NCBI RefSeq assembly: GCF_002086515.1
Contig: NZ_MVHH01000010.1
Location: forward strand, 1 to 64,000
Direction: 5' to 3'
From: Mycolicibacter arupensis
GTDB taxonomy: Bacteria > Actinomycetota > Actinomycetes > Mycobacteriales > Mycobacteriaceae
DNA length: 64,000 bases
A program made the position numbers and the translations under genes. Positions 31,594 to 40,335 of the stretch are shown here, piece after piece. Position 1 is the stretch's first letter, and each line of letters begins with the position of its first letter. Under the pieces are notes generated by a model. That model was given only the letters and a program-made list of their open reading frames with translations, had not been told where the DNA came from and searched no databases.

Positions 31594-31596
31594 AAT

Positions 31597-32895
31597 CTAG
31601 ACCGGGGCGAAGCTGAACACCTGGCCGGCACTGGTGGCGACTGCCACCCGCCGGTCGTGGCCCACCGACACCCCGACCGGGAACCCGCGCGCCTCGGGCA
31701 GGGGGTAGCTGTTGAACGTGTGCCCGTCGGCCGGGTCGAACACCAGCAGCGACAAACCCGCAGGGCCCAGGCTGGTGCCCGCGACCACCGTATAGCCCGC
31801 CTTCCCGGCGAGGCTCGATGACGACAGCGGCGCCGCATCCTCGCGGCGCCACACCTGCTCGGCGTAGTCACCGCGATCGGCGAAGGCGACCAGTTCGGTG
31901 TCGGGGCCGCCGCCGGAGACGATCAATCCGCCGGGCGTCACCGCGGGGGGCGTCTGTGCCAAGAACTTCAGCGGCACGGACCACTTCGCCTTGCCGTCGG
32001 CGCTGTTGATCGCCCACAGACGTTGGTCGCGTCCGTTGACGTAGACCGTCGCGCCGTCGGCGGACAGTACGGGGCTGGCCAGCACTCCCGCCGCTACGGC
32101 GTCGCTGTTCCACACCTGGGTGAGCAATGGGGAACCGCCAGGGTGGTAGCGCAGACCCACCAGCTCCGACTCCTTGGCGCCGGGCCGCCACAGGCTCACC
32201 ACCACCATGTCGCTCTCCGCGGAGAATGCCGGAGCGGCCGCGACGGGGCAGTCTGGTCCAGCCGCGGCGCAGTCGGACAGTCCACGCCGGAAATCTGTCG
32301 GATCAATTCCGTCGACCAGATCCAACGGGGTGCCCACCACGGTGCCGCGATGTGCGTCGAACACCAGTACCTGACCCAGGTGTGTCACGACCAGCACCAG
32401 ACCATCCCCGAGGATCCGCGGTGTCGAGGGCATTCCGATCACCGGGGCCCGCCAGCGGATCCATTGGGTGGGCGGAAACGACAGCATGGCGCCGGGCTGC
32501 CCCACATACACGTTGTCGAAGCCGTCGATCAGCGGGCCGAAGAACCCGCCGCCCTGATGCAGTCGGGTGCACCAGCGCTGCCGACCGCGGTCGGCGTTCT
32601 CCCACTGCATCAACGAACAACCGTCTTCGGTCTGCGCGTTGAGCATCATCCAGCCGTGGACGCCCAGGGCAGGCTGCGCTCCCAACTCGCCCTTGACCGA
32701 ACGGATCCAGTCCAACTGCAGATCGGTGGCCCCGGCGGTGTCGGTGTGGCTGCTGTTGGCGGCGTCGGCGTATTGCGCGGGCCAGCCCGGCGCGGGCGCG
32801 GCATCCACCCACGAATCGGTGTTGGCGCAGCCGCCAAGCAACCCCGCCAGTGTCACCGTTGCGATTCCGGCCAGGACACCACGTCGCCGCAACAC
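31597..32895 (-). CDS. PQQ-type beta-propeller lipoprotein (Rv3035-like)
   Basis: Predicted lipoprotein of 432 residues, orthologous to Rv3035. The signal sequence VLRRRGVLAGIATVTLAGLLGGC ends in lipobox LLGGC, giving a lipid-anchored protein at the outer face of the membrane. The rest is an eight-blade-like propeller with repeated strands such as GDGLVLVVTHLGQVLVFDAHRG, DGATVYVNGRDQRLWAINSADGKAKW and PGGLIVSGGGPDTELVAF. The GTG at 32895 has GGGGAG 7 nt upstream; the frame extends farther but that stretch is not protein-like. Divergent from the acyltransferase gene. It probably acts as a scaffold or binding protein in glycan or envelope assembly; not known. Confidence 0.88.
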   Translation of the reverse strand: MLRRRGVLAGIATVTLAGLLGGCANTDSWVDAAPAPGWPAQYADAANSSHTDTAGATDLQLDWIRSVKGELGAQPALGVHGWMMLNAQTEDGCSLMQWENADRGRQRWCTRLHQGGGFFGPLIDGFDNVYVGQPGAMLSFPPTQWIRWRAPVIGMPSTPRILGDGLVLVVTHLGQVLVFDAHRGTVVGTPLDLVDGIDPTDFRRGLSDCAAAGPDCPVAAAPAFSAESDMVVVSLWRPGAKESELVGLRYHPGGSPLLTQVWNSDAVAAGVLASPVLSADGATVYVNGRDQRLWAINSADGKAKWSVPLKFLAQTPPAVTPGGLIVSGGGPDTELVAFADRGDYAEQVWRREDAAPLSSSSLAGKAGYTVVAGTSLGPAGLSLLVFDPADGHTFNSYPLPEARGFPVGVSVGHDRRVAVATSAGQVFSFAPV

Positions 32896-32986
32896 AGTGG
32901 CACTCCCCAATCCTCGGCCGGGCGTGTGAACGAGTCCAGGTGAGGGTAGCGCGTGGCACGAACGCGCTCGCGTAGGCTTTCCGGCC

Positions 32987-33727
32987 ATGACGACGATGTG
33001 GGGTGCTCCGATCCACAAACGCTGGCGGGGCTCGCGGCTGCGGGACCCGCGCCAGGCCAGATTCCTCACGCTGGCCTCGCTGCGCTGGGTGCTGGCCAAT
33101 CGGGCCTACACACCGTGGTACCTGGTGCGCTACTGGCGCCTGCTGAAATTCAAACTGGCCAACCCGCACATCGTGACCCGCGGCATGGTCTTCCTGGGCA
33201 AGGGTGTGGAGATCCAGGCGACACCGGAGATGTCGTACATGGAGATCGGCCGCTGGGTGCACATCGGCGACAAGAACACCATTCGTGCTCACGAAGGTTC
33301 GCTGCGGTTCGGCGACAAGGTGGTGCTGGGACGCGACAACGTCATCAACACCTACCTCGACATCGAACTGGGCGATTCGGTGCTGATGGCCGACTGGTGC
33401 TACGTCTGCGACTTCGACCACAAGATGGACGACATCACCGTGCCCATCAAGGACCAGGGCATCATCAAAAGCCCGGTGCGGATCGGCCCGGACACCTGGA
33501 TCGCGGCGAAAGTCACCGTCCTGCGAGACACCAGCGTCGGCCGCGGCTGCGTCCTGGGCGCGCACGCGGTGGTCAAGGGCGTCATTCCCGACTACTCGAT
33601 CGCGGTGGGGGCACCGGCCAAGGTCGTCAAGAACCGCAAGCTGGCCTGGGAGACCTCGGCCGCCGAGCGGGCCGAGCTGGCCGCCGCCCTGGCCGATATC
33701 GAACGGAAGAAGGCCGCCCAGGGCTGA
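32987..33727 (+). CDS. left-handed beta-helix acyltransferase (Rv3034c-like)
   Basis: Hexapeptide-repeat transferase of 246 residues, orthologous to Rv3034c, the candidate acetyl/acyltransferase of MGLP. Hexapeptide repeats run from about residue 65 to 215 (MEIGRWVHIGDKNTI, LRFGDKVVLGRDNVI, VRIGPDTWIAAKVTVLRDTSVGRGCVLGAHAVV), with DFDHKMDD in the loop position expected for the active-site His and the closing IAVGAPAKVVKNR typical of the CAT/NodL family. A TAGGCT -10 (32973-32978) ends 8 nt before the ATG, suggesting a leaderless message. Last gene of the first half of the MGLP locus here. Confidence 0.92.
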   Translation: MTTMWGAPIHKRWRGSRLRDPRQARFLTLASLRWVLANRAYTPWYLVRYWRLLKFKLANPHIVTRGMVFLGKGVEIQATPEMSYMEIGRWVHIGDKNTIRAHEGSLRFGDKVVLGRDNVINTYLDIELGDSVLMADWCYVCDFDHKMDDITVPIKDQGIIKSPVRIGPDTWIAAKVTVLRDTSVGRGCVLGAHAVVKGVIPDYSIAVGAPAKVVKNRKLAWETSAAERAELAAALADIERKKAAQG

Positions 33728-33737
33728 GGTCGTGCCG

Positions 33738-34880
33738 ATGACCCGACGACGGGTGGTGATAGCCGGACTGGGCGACAGCGGGATTCTCACCGCGATCCGG
33801 CTGGCCAAGCATGCCGATGTCGTCGGAATTTCGGTGAAGCCGGCCCTGGTCAGTGGGCAAGAGCTGGGCCTGCGGCTGTCCCGCCCGCGCCAGTGGGCGC
33901 GCGACTACTGGCTGCCGTTTGACCGGCTGCCTCGCCTGGATGCGGTGCGCACCGTGCACGGCGCAGTGTCCGGCGTCGATCTCGACGACAAAGTGCTGAC
34001 CGTCGCCGCGGCCGATGGTTCCACCCGCGCCGAACCCTACGACGTGCTGATCATCGCCACCGGGGTCAGCAATGGATTCTGGCGCCGACCCACGGTGCAG
34101 TCCGCCGGCGACATCGCCGAGGAGCTGACCGCGGCTCATCATCGGCTGGCCGGCGCGCGTTCGGTGGCCGTGGTGGGCGGCGGCGCCGCGGCGATCAGCA
34201 GCGCCGCCAACATCGCCCGCACCTGGCCGGGCACCCGGGTGGACCTGTATTACCCAGGGCAACGACCCCTGCGTGAACACCACCCGCGGGTCTGGAACAC
34301 CCTCGAGCGCAGGCTGACCGGCGCCGGAGTGGTGCTGCACGCCGGACACCGCGCCGTGGTGCCCGCAGATTTCGAGTGCGACCACATCTCCGATCAACCG
34401 GTGCACTGGAGCACCGGGCAGGAACCGGCGTCGGCTGACGCCGTGTTGTGGGCGATCGGAAAAGTGCGGCCGAACACCGGGTGGCTGCCCGCCGAGCTGC
34501 TCGACGACGACGGTTTCGTCCGGGTCCTGCCCGACCTGCGGGTCCCGGGGCAACGGGGCGTGTTCGCCATCGGCGACGTTGCGGCGACCGATCCGCTGCG
34601 CAGCTCGGCCCGCAACCGCGCCGACGGTCTGCTGGCTCGCAACGTCCGCGCCACCTTCGCCGGCCGCCCGCTCCGTGAGTACCAGCCGGCCACGGGGCGC
34701 TGGGGATCGGTGCTCGGGGCTCAGCCCGAGGGCCTGGAGGTGTTCGCGCCGTCGGGACGGGCATTCCGGTTCCCGGCCTGGTCGATCGACCGGGTGCTCT
34801 ATCCCTGGATCGTCCGGCGGGGCATCTACCGAGGCGTACGGCCCAACGATCCGCTCGATGCTGCAACAATCGACTCATGA
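33738..34880 (+). CDS. NDH-2/AIF-like FAD oxidoreductase
   Basis: Two-dinucleotide-binding-domain flavoprotein of 380 residues. FAD motif VVIAGLGDSGILTAI at the N-terminus, ATG-type motif LIIATGVS near 107-114, NAD(P)-binding VAVVGGGAAAISSA near 143-156, and the late GVFAIGDVA motif near 275-283. It resembles ferroptosis-suppressor/AIF-M2-like NADH:quinone oxidoreductases. GAGG lies 8 nt before the ATG at 33738; a GTG at 33732 is too close to it. It overlaps the next gene by 4 nt. It starts the accessory segment that separates the two halves of the MGLP locus. Confidence 0.85.
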   Translation: MTRRRVVIAGLGDSGILTAIRLAKHADVVGISVKPALVSGQELGLRLSRPRQWARDYWLPFDRLPRLDAVRTVHGAVSGVDLDDKVLTVAAADGSTRAEPYDVLIIATGVSNGFWRRPTVQSAGDIAEELTAAHHRLAGARSVAVVGGGAAAISSAANIARTWPGTRVDLYYPGQRPLREHHPRVWNTLERRLTGAGVVLHAGHRAVVPADFECDHISDQPVHWSTGQEPASADAVLWAIGKVRPNTGWLPAELLDDDGFVRVLPDLRVPGQRGVFAIGDVAATDPLRSSARNRADGLLARNVRATFAGRPLREYQPATGRWGSVLGAQPEGLEVFAPSGRAFRFPAWSIDRVLYPWIVRRGIYRGVRPNDPLDAATIDS

Positions 34881-35275
34881 CGACACCGGCCTTCTCCGAT
34901 GTGTACCGGGAAAAATATCTGCTGCTGACGACGTTCACCAAGGACGGCAAGCCTAAGCCGACTGCCGTGTGGGGTGTGCCCGTCGATGGGCGGCTGCTGG
35001 TCATCACCGACGACGGGTCGTGGAAGACCAAGCGGATCAAGAACACCCCGCGCGTCACCATTCAAAAGTGCGGAGTCTTGGGCAAACCCAAAGGTGAGCC
35101 GGTGGAGGCGGTTGCGCGGGTGCTGCCCAAGAGCGAGACCCGCCGGGTCTATGACGCCGTGGTCAAGCGATTCTGGTGGCACGCCTGGTGGTTTGTCCCG
35201 CATTCGCTCGTGCGCGGCGGAATCGACAAGGTGCATGTCGGCCTGGAGATCACGGCCCCACCTGCGAGTACCTGA
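34877..35275 (+). CDS. PPOX-class F420-dependent oxidoreductase (Rv2061 family)
   Basis: Split-barrel flavin/deazaflavin-binding protein of 132 residues. The sequence YLLLTTFTKDGKPKPTAVWGVPVDGRLLVITDDGSWKTKRIKNTPRV is the typical opening of the PPOX-class F420-binding Rv2061 family, with the W-K-x-K-R-I-K-N-x-P-R-V cofactor-contact segment. Starts with ATG in an ATGA overlap with the preceding flavoprotein gene, so they are cotranslated and may share an electron-transfer role. Substrate unknown. Confidence 0.87.
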   Translation: MTTPAFSDVYREKYLLLTTFTKDGKPKPTAVWGVPVDGRLLVITDDGSWKTKRIKNTPRVTIQKCGVLGKPKGEPVEAVARVLPKSETRRVYDAVVKRFWWHAWWFVPHSLVRGGIDKVHVGLEITAPPAST

Positions 35276-35291
35276 TCCCGGTCCGGGCGGC

Positions 35292-36128
35292 TCAGCCGAA
35301 TTCCAGGAGCGTGTAGGCGCCCCGCAGGTTCTGGGTGGGACCCCAGCGCCAGATAGCTGGAAAGAGGGTCCCGAAGAACAGGCCACGCCCCTTGGGCATG
35401 GGCACGTCGTGCACGGCGGTGATGCCGGGCACCGTCTGCGGCAGCTTGGCAAGCCTGCGCTTGGACAGGCTGAACGGCATCGGCGGGACCCGATAGTGCT
35501 TGGAGGCCCGCATGCCGCGCGGAGCCAGTCTCTTGACCAGGGTGGGCGGGAGGTCGAAGAACATCTGCCCGCCGGGGAATCGTGCGGCGCAGGCTGCGAT
35601 GAGATCTAGGGCTTGGTGTGGTTCCAGGTACATCAGCAGGCCCTCGGCGGTGATGAAGACACCGGCGCGCGCGTCGATCCGATCCATCCAGCTGTAGTCC
35701 AACGCCGACTGTGCGACGTTGGTGATGCGCGGTGAGGAGGGCAGCAACTTCTCACGAAGCCGCATCACGGGCTCCAAATCGACTGACACCCAGGTGAAAT
35801 CCGCATTGGGCAGTGCACTGTTGAGGCGCCAGAAGCTGGTTTGGAAGCCTTCGGCAAGGGCGACGACCGTCGCGCCTTTGTGCCGGTCAAGATAGGCCTT
35901 TGCGCAGCTGTCTACGGCCAGCGACCGCAACGCCATCTCTTGGCCACGGCGACCGAACTTGTCGAAGTCGAACGCGATGGACTCGACGAGTCGAATCGCC
36001 TCCGGATCATCGAGGATGGCATCGGGCAGCGCCGCCTGGTGTGCCCGCCCGTAGAGCGTCATCAGAGCGGTCTCCGACACTCCGTTGAGCGCGCGGGCGT
36101 CGATCTTGGCTTGGCCGGGACCGTCCAT
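35292..36128 (-). CDS. PPM1/LCMT-type SAM methyltransferase
   Basis: SAM-dependent O-methyltransferase of 278 residues in the leucine-carboxyl-methyltransferase (PPM1/LCMT) family. The family features are present: YGRAHQAALPDAILDDPEAIRLVE, VVALAEGFQTSFWRL, the acidic VSVDLEPVMRLRE motif, and VFITAEGLLMYLEPHQALDLI. The ATG at 36128 is likely leaderless: TACCAT on the minus strand ends 7 nt before it. That same promoter lies inside a perfect 8+3+8 palindrome (36130-36148). In actinobacteria this family methylates carboxyl or hydroxyl groups of secondary metabolites or lipids; the target is unknown. Confidence 0.87.
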   Translation of the reverse strand: MDGPGQAKIDARALNGVSETALMTLYGRAHQAALPDAILDDPEAIRLVESIAFDFDKFGRRGQEMALRSLAVDSCAKAYLDRHKGATVVALAEGFQTSFWRLNSALPNADFTWVSVDLEPVMRLREKLLPSSPRITNVAQSALDYSWMDRIDARAGVFITAEGLLMYLEPHQALDLIAACAARFPGGQMFFDLPPTLVKRLAPRGMRASKHYRVPPMPFSLSKRRLAKLPQTVPGITAVHDVPMPKGRGLFFGTLFPAIWRWGPTQNLRGAYTLLEFG

Positions 36129-36129
36129 C

Positions 36130-36148
36130 GCTCCGATGGTATCGGAGC
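36130..36148. promoter_or_regulatory. perfect palindrome over the -10 of the LCMT-type gene
   Basis: GCTCCGAT-GGT-ATCGGAGC is a perfect inverted repeat (8-bp arms) one base upstream of the minus-strand ATG at 36128. It contains the TACCAT -10, so a bound protein would block transcription. Confidence 0.55.
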
Positions 36149-36163
36149 GCGGCGCCGCCGCAG

Positions 36164-37144
36164 CTACGGATTCACTGCGGGCAGCACCTGTTCGACCAGC
36201 AGGCGCAGGCTTTCCCAGCCCTGGTCCAGCGGCAATCCGCCGATCAACGGGTGCAGGGTCACCCCGGTGCGTCCGGCGCGGCACTGTGCGATGAGCTCAT
36301 CGGGGGTGAGCACCTCGACTTTCGCGGACATGCGCAGGTCATCGACCGTCGCGGCCGGACTCTCGTTGGGGCGCGGTACCTGGGGAACTGCCCAGGAGCT
36401 GTACTCGGCCGCCTCATGCAGGAAGTGGTCACCGCAGCGCTCCCACGCAGCCTCTGGGTCGGTGGTCAGGTGTGTCACGGTGTTGCCATTCTCGGGGCTG
36501 AAAACAAATCCCTGTTTGCCGCTGCGGGACAGCTCATTTCGGTATACCGCTTCGATCTCGGGCATCGGCATCGGGGGCGAGAAGGGCAGTCCGAAGCGGG
36601 CGGCTCGGCGGGCGGCCGCGGCAGTCATGCCCCCGATGAACAACATCGGATGCGGCTTGGTGCGGGGCTTGGGCGTCACATCGATCAACCGTCCGTGGTG
36701 TTCGAAGGGTTCGTCGCGCCAGGATTTGAACAGCACCTCGAGGCATTCGTCCATCAACCGGCCTCGACGCCGGAAGTCCTTACCGACGGCGTGGTACTCG
36801 GTTTCGCGGTAGCCGATACCCGCCACATAGCTGACCCGCCCCGCGGACAGGTGATCGAGTACCGCGATGTCCTCGGCCAGGCGCACCGGGTCATACAGCG
36901 GAACCAGCAAGGCGTTGATGCTGATGCGGATGGTGGTGGTGCATCCCGCAACCGCGGCGGCCATCAGGAGCGGTGCGGGCAGCCAGCCGGTGGCTGCCAG
37001 GTGATGTTCTTCGCAGCCCACGGCGGTGACGCCGTGGGCATCGGCGTAGGAAGCCATCTCCAGCGCCGCCCGATATCGCTCGGCATCGCCGGGGGCGCCG
37101 GGCACGCTGGTCATGTTCAGGCGCAGGGCGCTCAACAGTGGCAT
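36164..37144 (-). CDS. LLM-class flavin/F420-dependent oxidoreductase
   Basis: Luciferase-like monooxygenase family protein of 326 residues, a TIM-barrel enzyme using FMN or F420. Family segments: YRAALEMASYADAHGVTAVGCEEHHL near 24-48, ALLVPLYDPVRLAEDIAVLDHLSAGRVSYVAGIGY near 78-112, and the LLM motif RRGRLMDECLEVLFKSW. ATG at 37144; AGGAGG lies 14 nt upstream, rather far. It is divergent from the aldehyde dehydrogenase gene with the operator-like palindrome at 37191-37204 between them, so it may belong to the same regulon. Confidence 0.87.
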   Translation of the reverse strand: MPLLSALRLNMTSVPGAPGDAERYRAALEMASYADAHGVTAVGCEEHHLAATGWLPAPLLMAAAVAGCTTTIRISINALLVPLYDPVRLAEDIAVLDHLSAGRVSYVAGIGYRETEYHAVGKDFRRRGRLMDECLEVLFKSWRDEPFEHHGRLIDVTPKPRTKPHPMLFIGGMTAAAARRAARFGLPFSPPMPMPEIEAVYRNELSRSGKQGFVFSPENGNTVTHLTTDPEAAWERCGDHFLHEAAEYSSWAVPQVPRPNESPAATVDDLRMSAKVEVLTPDELIAQCRAGRTGVTLHPLIGGLPLDQGWESLRLLVEQVLPAVNP

Positions 37145-37187
37145 GGGATCGGCCTGTCACCTCCTGCGCGTCACCGTAGCGCACGAA

Positions 37188-37229
37188 GTGATCAATCGAT
37201 TGATTATGTCGGCGCCCCGCCGCTAGCCT
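37188..37229. promoter_or_regulatory. operator and -10 of the aldehyde dehydrogenase gene
   Basis: ATCAATCGATTGAT at 37191-37204 is a perfect 14-bp palindrome. The longer form TGATCAATCGATTGATTA matches 15 of 17 positions of the sequence at 42768-42784 before the Baeyer-Villiger monooxygenase. A TAGCCT -10 at 37224-37229 ends 7 nt before the GTG at 37237 (leaderless), placing the palindrome over the -35 region. Confidence 0.65.
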
Positions 37230-37236
37230 AAGGGCT

Positions 37237-38706
37237 GTGACCGGCGCGCCGACCCCACTGTTGATCGGCGGTGCGCTGGTCGGCGGCGGTGGGGGAGTCT
37301 TTCCCACAATCAATCCGGCCACCGAAGAGCCCATCGGTGTGGCCGCCGACGGTGATACCGCAGACCTCGACCGTGCTGTGGGTGCCGCCCGAACGGCATT
37401 CGACTCCTCGGACTGGTGCCGTGACACCGCGCTGCGGGTGCACTGCCTTGACCAGCTGCGCGACGCGCTCAACGCCGAGATCGAGACGCTTCGGGAGATC
37501 ACCATCGCCGAGGTCGGCGCGCCGCGTGCGCTGACCCACCGCGGCCAGCTGCAAACCCCCGTGGACGACTTGAGATTTCCCGCGGCCACCGCCAAGAGCT
37601 ACCCCTGGCAGGTGGATCTGGGCATCGCGGCGCCGATGGGTGTGCCCACCCTGCGCACCCTGGTGCGTGAACCCTACGGCGTGGTCGGGGCCATCACGCC
37701 GTGGAACTTTCCCCACCAGGTCACCTTCGCCAAGATCGGCCCGGCGTTGGCGGCGGGCAACACTGTCGTGCTCAAACCGGCGCCCGATACACCCTGGTGC
37801 GCAGCCGAAGTCGGCCGGATCATTGCCGAGAAGACCGATTTTCCACCGGGGGTGATCAATATCGTCACCGCATCCGATCACCGCATCGGCGCGCAGCTCA
37901 CGCAAGACCCGCGAGTGGACGCGGTCTCCTTCACCGGTTCGACGGCCACCGGCCGCTCGGTGATGGCTGCGGCCGCCCAGACCATCAAGAAGGTCTTCCT
38001 CGAACTCGGCGGCAAATCAGCGTTCGTGGTCCTCGATGATGCCGACCTGGCCGCCGCATGCGCCGCGGCCGCGTCGACGGTGGCGATGCACGCCGGGCAG
38101 GGCTGTGCGCTGACGACTCGGCTGGTGGTGCCGCGCGAAAGTTATAGCGATGCACTGGACATGGTGTCTGCGGCCATGTCGCGGATCGCCGTGGGCGACC
38201 CCAACGATCCGAAGACACTCTGCGGCCCGCTGATCTCGGCGAAGCAACGCGCCCGGGTGCAGTCCTACCTCGATCTGGCGATAGCCGAGGGTGGGACGTT
38301 TCACTGTGGGGGTGGCCGACCGGCCGGCCTGGACCGGGGCTTCTTCATCGAGCCGACGGTGATCGCCGGGCTGACCAATGAGGCCAGGGTGGCCCGAGAA
38401 GAGATCTTCGGCCCGGTGCTGGTGGTGCTGGCCCACGACGGTGACGCCGACGCGTTGCGCATCGCCAATGACTCGCCGTATGGGCTGTCCGCCACCGTGT
38501 TCGGCTCGGGCGAGCGCGCCGCGCGGGTGGCCGCAGGGTTGCGGGTGGGAACCGTCAATGTCAACGGCGGCACCTGGTACTGCGCCGACGTGCCGTTTGG
38601 CGGATACAAGCAGTCCGGGGTGGGCCGGGAGATGGGGCTGGCCGGCTTCGAGGAGTACCTCGAGACCAAGGTGGTGGCCACTGCGGCCCCCGGGGCGCAG
38701 CGTTGA
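37237..38706 (+). CDS. aldehyde dehydrogenase
   Basis: NAD(P)-dependent aldehyde dehydrogenase of 489 residues, oxidising an aldehyde to its acid. Catalytic Cys290 (HAGQGCALTTR) and general base Glu256 (FLELGGKSA) are present, with the cofactor segments PWNFPHQVTFAKIGPALAAGNTVVLKPAP and FTGSTATGRSVM and the late EEIFGPVL and PFGGYKQSG motifs. GTG at 37237, leaderless. The esterase gene starts within its stop codon (TGATG). It would serve the final step of the proposed monooxygenase-esterase-dehydrogenase route. Confidence 0.94.
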   Translation: MTGAPTPLLIGGALVGGGGGVFPTINPATEEPIGVAADGDTADLDRAVGAARTAFDSSDWCRDTALRVHCLDQLRDALNAEIETLREITIAEVGAPRALTHRGQLQTPVDDLRFPAATAKSYPWQVDLGIAAPMGVPTLRTLVREPYGVVGAITPWNFPHQVTFAKIGPALAAGNTVVLKPAPDTPWCAAEVGRIIAEKTDFPPGVINIVTASDHRIGAQLTQDPRVDAVSFTGSTATGRSVMAAAAQTIKKVFLELGGKSAFVVLDDADLAAACAAAASTVAMHAGQGCALTTRLVVPRESYSDALDMVSAAMSRIAVGDPNDPKTLCGPLISAKQRARVQSYLDLAIAEGGTFHCGGGRPAGLDRGFFIEPTVIAGLTNEARVAREEIFGPVLVVLAHDGDADALRIANDSPYGLSATVFGSGERAARVAAGLRVGTVNVNGGTWYCADVPFGGYKQSGVGREMGLAGFEEYLETKVVATAAPGAQR

Positions 38707-39653
38707 TGGCCGGCCCACCCGATCCGCAGGTGCTGGCGGCGTTGCTGGCGATGCGCGACGCTACCGACACCGCCCCGGCGCCGCAGGTAGGCGACGTCGC
38801 AACCCGCCGACGCAATGCCGGGCAGCTGTTCACTCGGGTTCTGGCGACGAGGCCACCGATCACCGGGATTGAGACCCAAGAGTTTTCGCTGACTTACGGC
38901 GGCGGAACGCTGGGGTTGCGCTGGTATCGGCGATCCGGCGCGGACGCGCGCGGCAGCGCGGCACTGTATCTGCACGGCGGCGGAATGATCATGGACTGGG
39001 GGCATCTGGGTCCGCTCTATGATGCCGCGGTACGCGGCTACGTTGCGGCCTCCGGGGTGCCCATGCTGGTGGTGGATTATCGGGTCGCCCCGGAGTTCGG
39101 GCACCCCACCCCGCTGGAGGACTGCTATGCGGCACTGCGCTGGATGGTCGACCACGCCGATGAGCTGGGCGTCGATGCGTCGCGGCTGGCGGTGATGGGC
39201 GACAGCGCCGGCGGGGGACTTGCCGCAGGCGTGGGGTTGCTGGCCCGCGACCGGGGCGGACCGGCGATCGCGGCGCAGGTGCTGATCTACCCCATGCTCG
39301 ACGACCGCACCCGCACGGCCGGCGACGCGGGGGCCACGCTGCTCACCTGGAGCTATGACGACAATGTCACCGGTTGGTCGGCGCTGCTGGGCGACGATTG
39401 CGCCGACCGCTACGCCGCGCCGGCCCGAGCGGACGACCTGGTTGGATTGCCGCCGACCTACCTCGATGTCGGCGGACTGGACATCTTCGCGTCCGAGGAT
39501 GTCGCTTTCGCTCAGCGGCTCATCGCCGCGGGCGTCCCCGTGGAGCTGCACGTGTTCCCGGGTTGTCCGCATGCGTTCGACCTGCTGGCACCCAATGCCG
39601 AGGTGTCACAGCGGGTTATCGCGCACCGAGCGAGATTCCTGGCAGCGTTGTAG
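38706..39653 (+). CDS. HSL-family alpha/beta hydrolase (esterase)
   Basis: Carboxylesterase of 315 residues in the hormone-sensitive-lipase family. The oxyanion motif HGGG is at residues 90-93, the nucleophile Ser167 in GDSAGGG, the Asp in VGGLDIFASED and the His in GCPHAF. ATG at 38706 overlaps the aldehyde dehydrogenase stop. The 3' end overlaps the convergent HxlR gene by 38 nt. It is the natural candidate for hydrolysing the ester made by the Baeyer-Villiger monooxygenase at 42840. Confidence 0.92.
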   Translation: MAGPPDPQVLAALLAMRDATDTAPAPQVGDVATRRRNAGQLFTRVLATRPPITGIETQEFSLTYGGGTLGLRWYRRSGADARGSAALYLHGGGMIMDWGHLGPLYDAAVRGYVAASGVPMLVVDYRVAPEFGHPTPLEDCYAALRWMVDHADELGVDASRLAVMGDSAGGGLAAGVGLLARDRGGPAIAAQVLIYPMLDDRTRTAGDAGATLLTWSYDDNVTGWSALLGDDCADRYAAPARADDLVGLPPTYLDVGGLDIFASEDVAFAQRLIAAGVPVELHVFPGCPHAFDLLAPNAEVSQRVIAHRARFLAAL

Positions 39654-40275
39654 GCGCCTCGAAGACGGCGCGCAATGCTGATTCGTCGCCCTCGGTCTCG
39701 ACCAGCGCGCTGACGTCGCCCAGTGCTAGGGCGCCCGCGGCGAGCCCAAGGATGAGGGGAGCCTCGGCGGTGAGGACCGCATCGAGGGCGCACCCGTCCG
39801 GTGCGCGGACATCGATTCCGTCCGGGGTGGCGTGCAGCTGAACCATGGTGCCGTCCACGGCCACTCCGATCACCACCGACCGCCCCTGGGTGCCGCGGCC
39901 GGCGAACAGGGCAGGTAGTGCCAGCCGCAGCCATTCGCCGCGGAACTCGTCGCCCTGGGGTCCCCGGATCATCAGCGGGGTCGACCAGCGGACCAGCGCG
40001 TAGATGGGCTCGCGCAACTGCTGACCCCAGTCCGTCAGGGCGTAGCAGGAGGCTCTACCGCCCTCGGACAACTGCCGCTGCACCACCCCGGCGGATTCGA
40101 GATCGCGGAGCCGGTCGGTCAGCAGGTTGGTCGCGATCCCGGACAACCCGTCGCGCAGCTCTTGGAAGCGCGCAGGCCCCATCAGGAGCTGGCGGACGAT
40201 CAACAAATTCCACCGGTCACCCACCACATCCAGGGCCCGGGCAAGTCCGCAGTACTGACCGTAGTCTCGACTCAT
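39616..40275 (-). CDS. HxlR-type winged-helix regulator
   Basis: Regulator of 219 residues. The N-terminal HxlR domain is clear: YCGLARALDVVGDRWNLLIVRQLLMGPARFQELRDGLSGIATNLLTDRLRDLESAGVV, followed by the wing. An additional C-terminal domain of about 110 residues (VVIGVAVDGTMVQLHATPDGIDV, then ALDAVLTAEAPLILGLAAGALALGD) resembles a sterol-carrier/SCP2-like ligand pocket, as in other actinobacterial HxlR fusions. ATG at 40275, or GTG one codon before. Divergent from the haloalkane-dehalogenase-like gene; the repeats at 40304-40318 may be its operator. Confidence 0.88.
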   Translation of the reverse strand: MSRDYGQYCGLARALDVVGDRWNLLIVRQLLMGPARFQELRDGLSGIATNLLTDRLRDLESAGVVQRQLSEGGRASCYALTDWGQQLREPIYALVRWSTPLMIRGPQGDEFRGEWLRLALPALFAGRGTQGRSVVIGVAVDGTMVQLHATPDGIDVRAPDGCALDAVLTAEAPLILGLAAGALALGDVSALVETEGDESALRAVFEAPTTLPGISLGAR

Positions 40276-40303
40276 CACCGTCTACTTGCTAATTTAAAGT
40301 GCA

Positions 40304-40318
40304 CTTGACTATATCAAG
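40304..40318. promoter_or_regulatory. inverted repeat between HxlR and hydrolase genes
   Basis: CTTGA-CTATA-TCAAG, perfect 5-bp arms, in a notably AT-rich 60-bp intergenic region. A second loose repeat (TACTT at 40282-40286 with AAAGT at 40296-40300) lies beside it. Likely contains the divergent promoters and an HxlR site. Confidence 0.4.
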
Positions 40319-40335
40319 CGATGAGGGAGACGGGT

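Noticed and set aside
32303..33808. Long minus-strand frame across the acyltransferase and lipoprotein start
   Set aside because: Overlaps two well-supported genes in other frames and has no domain.
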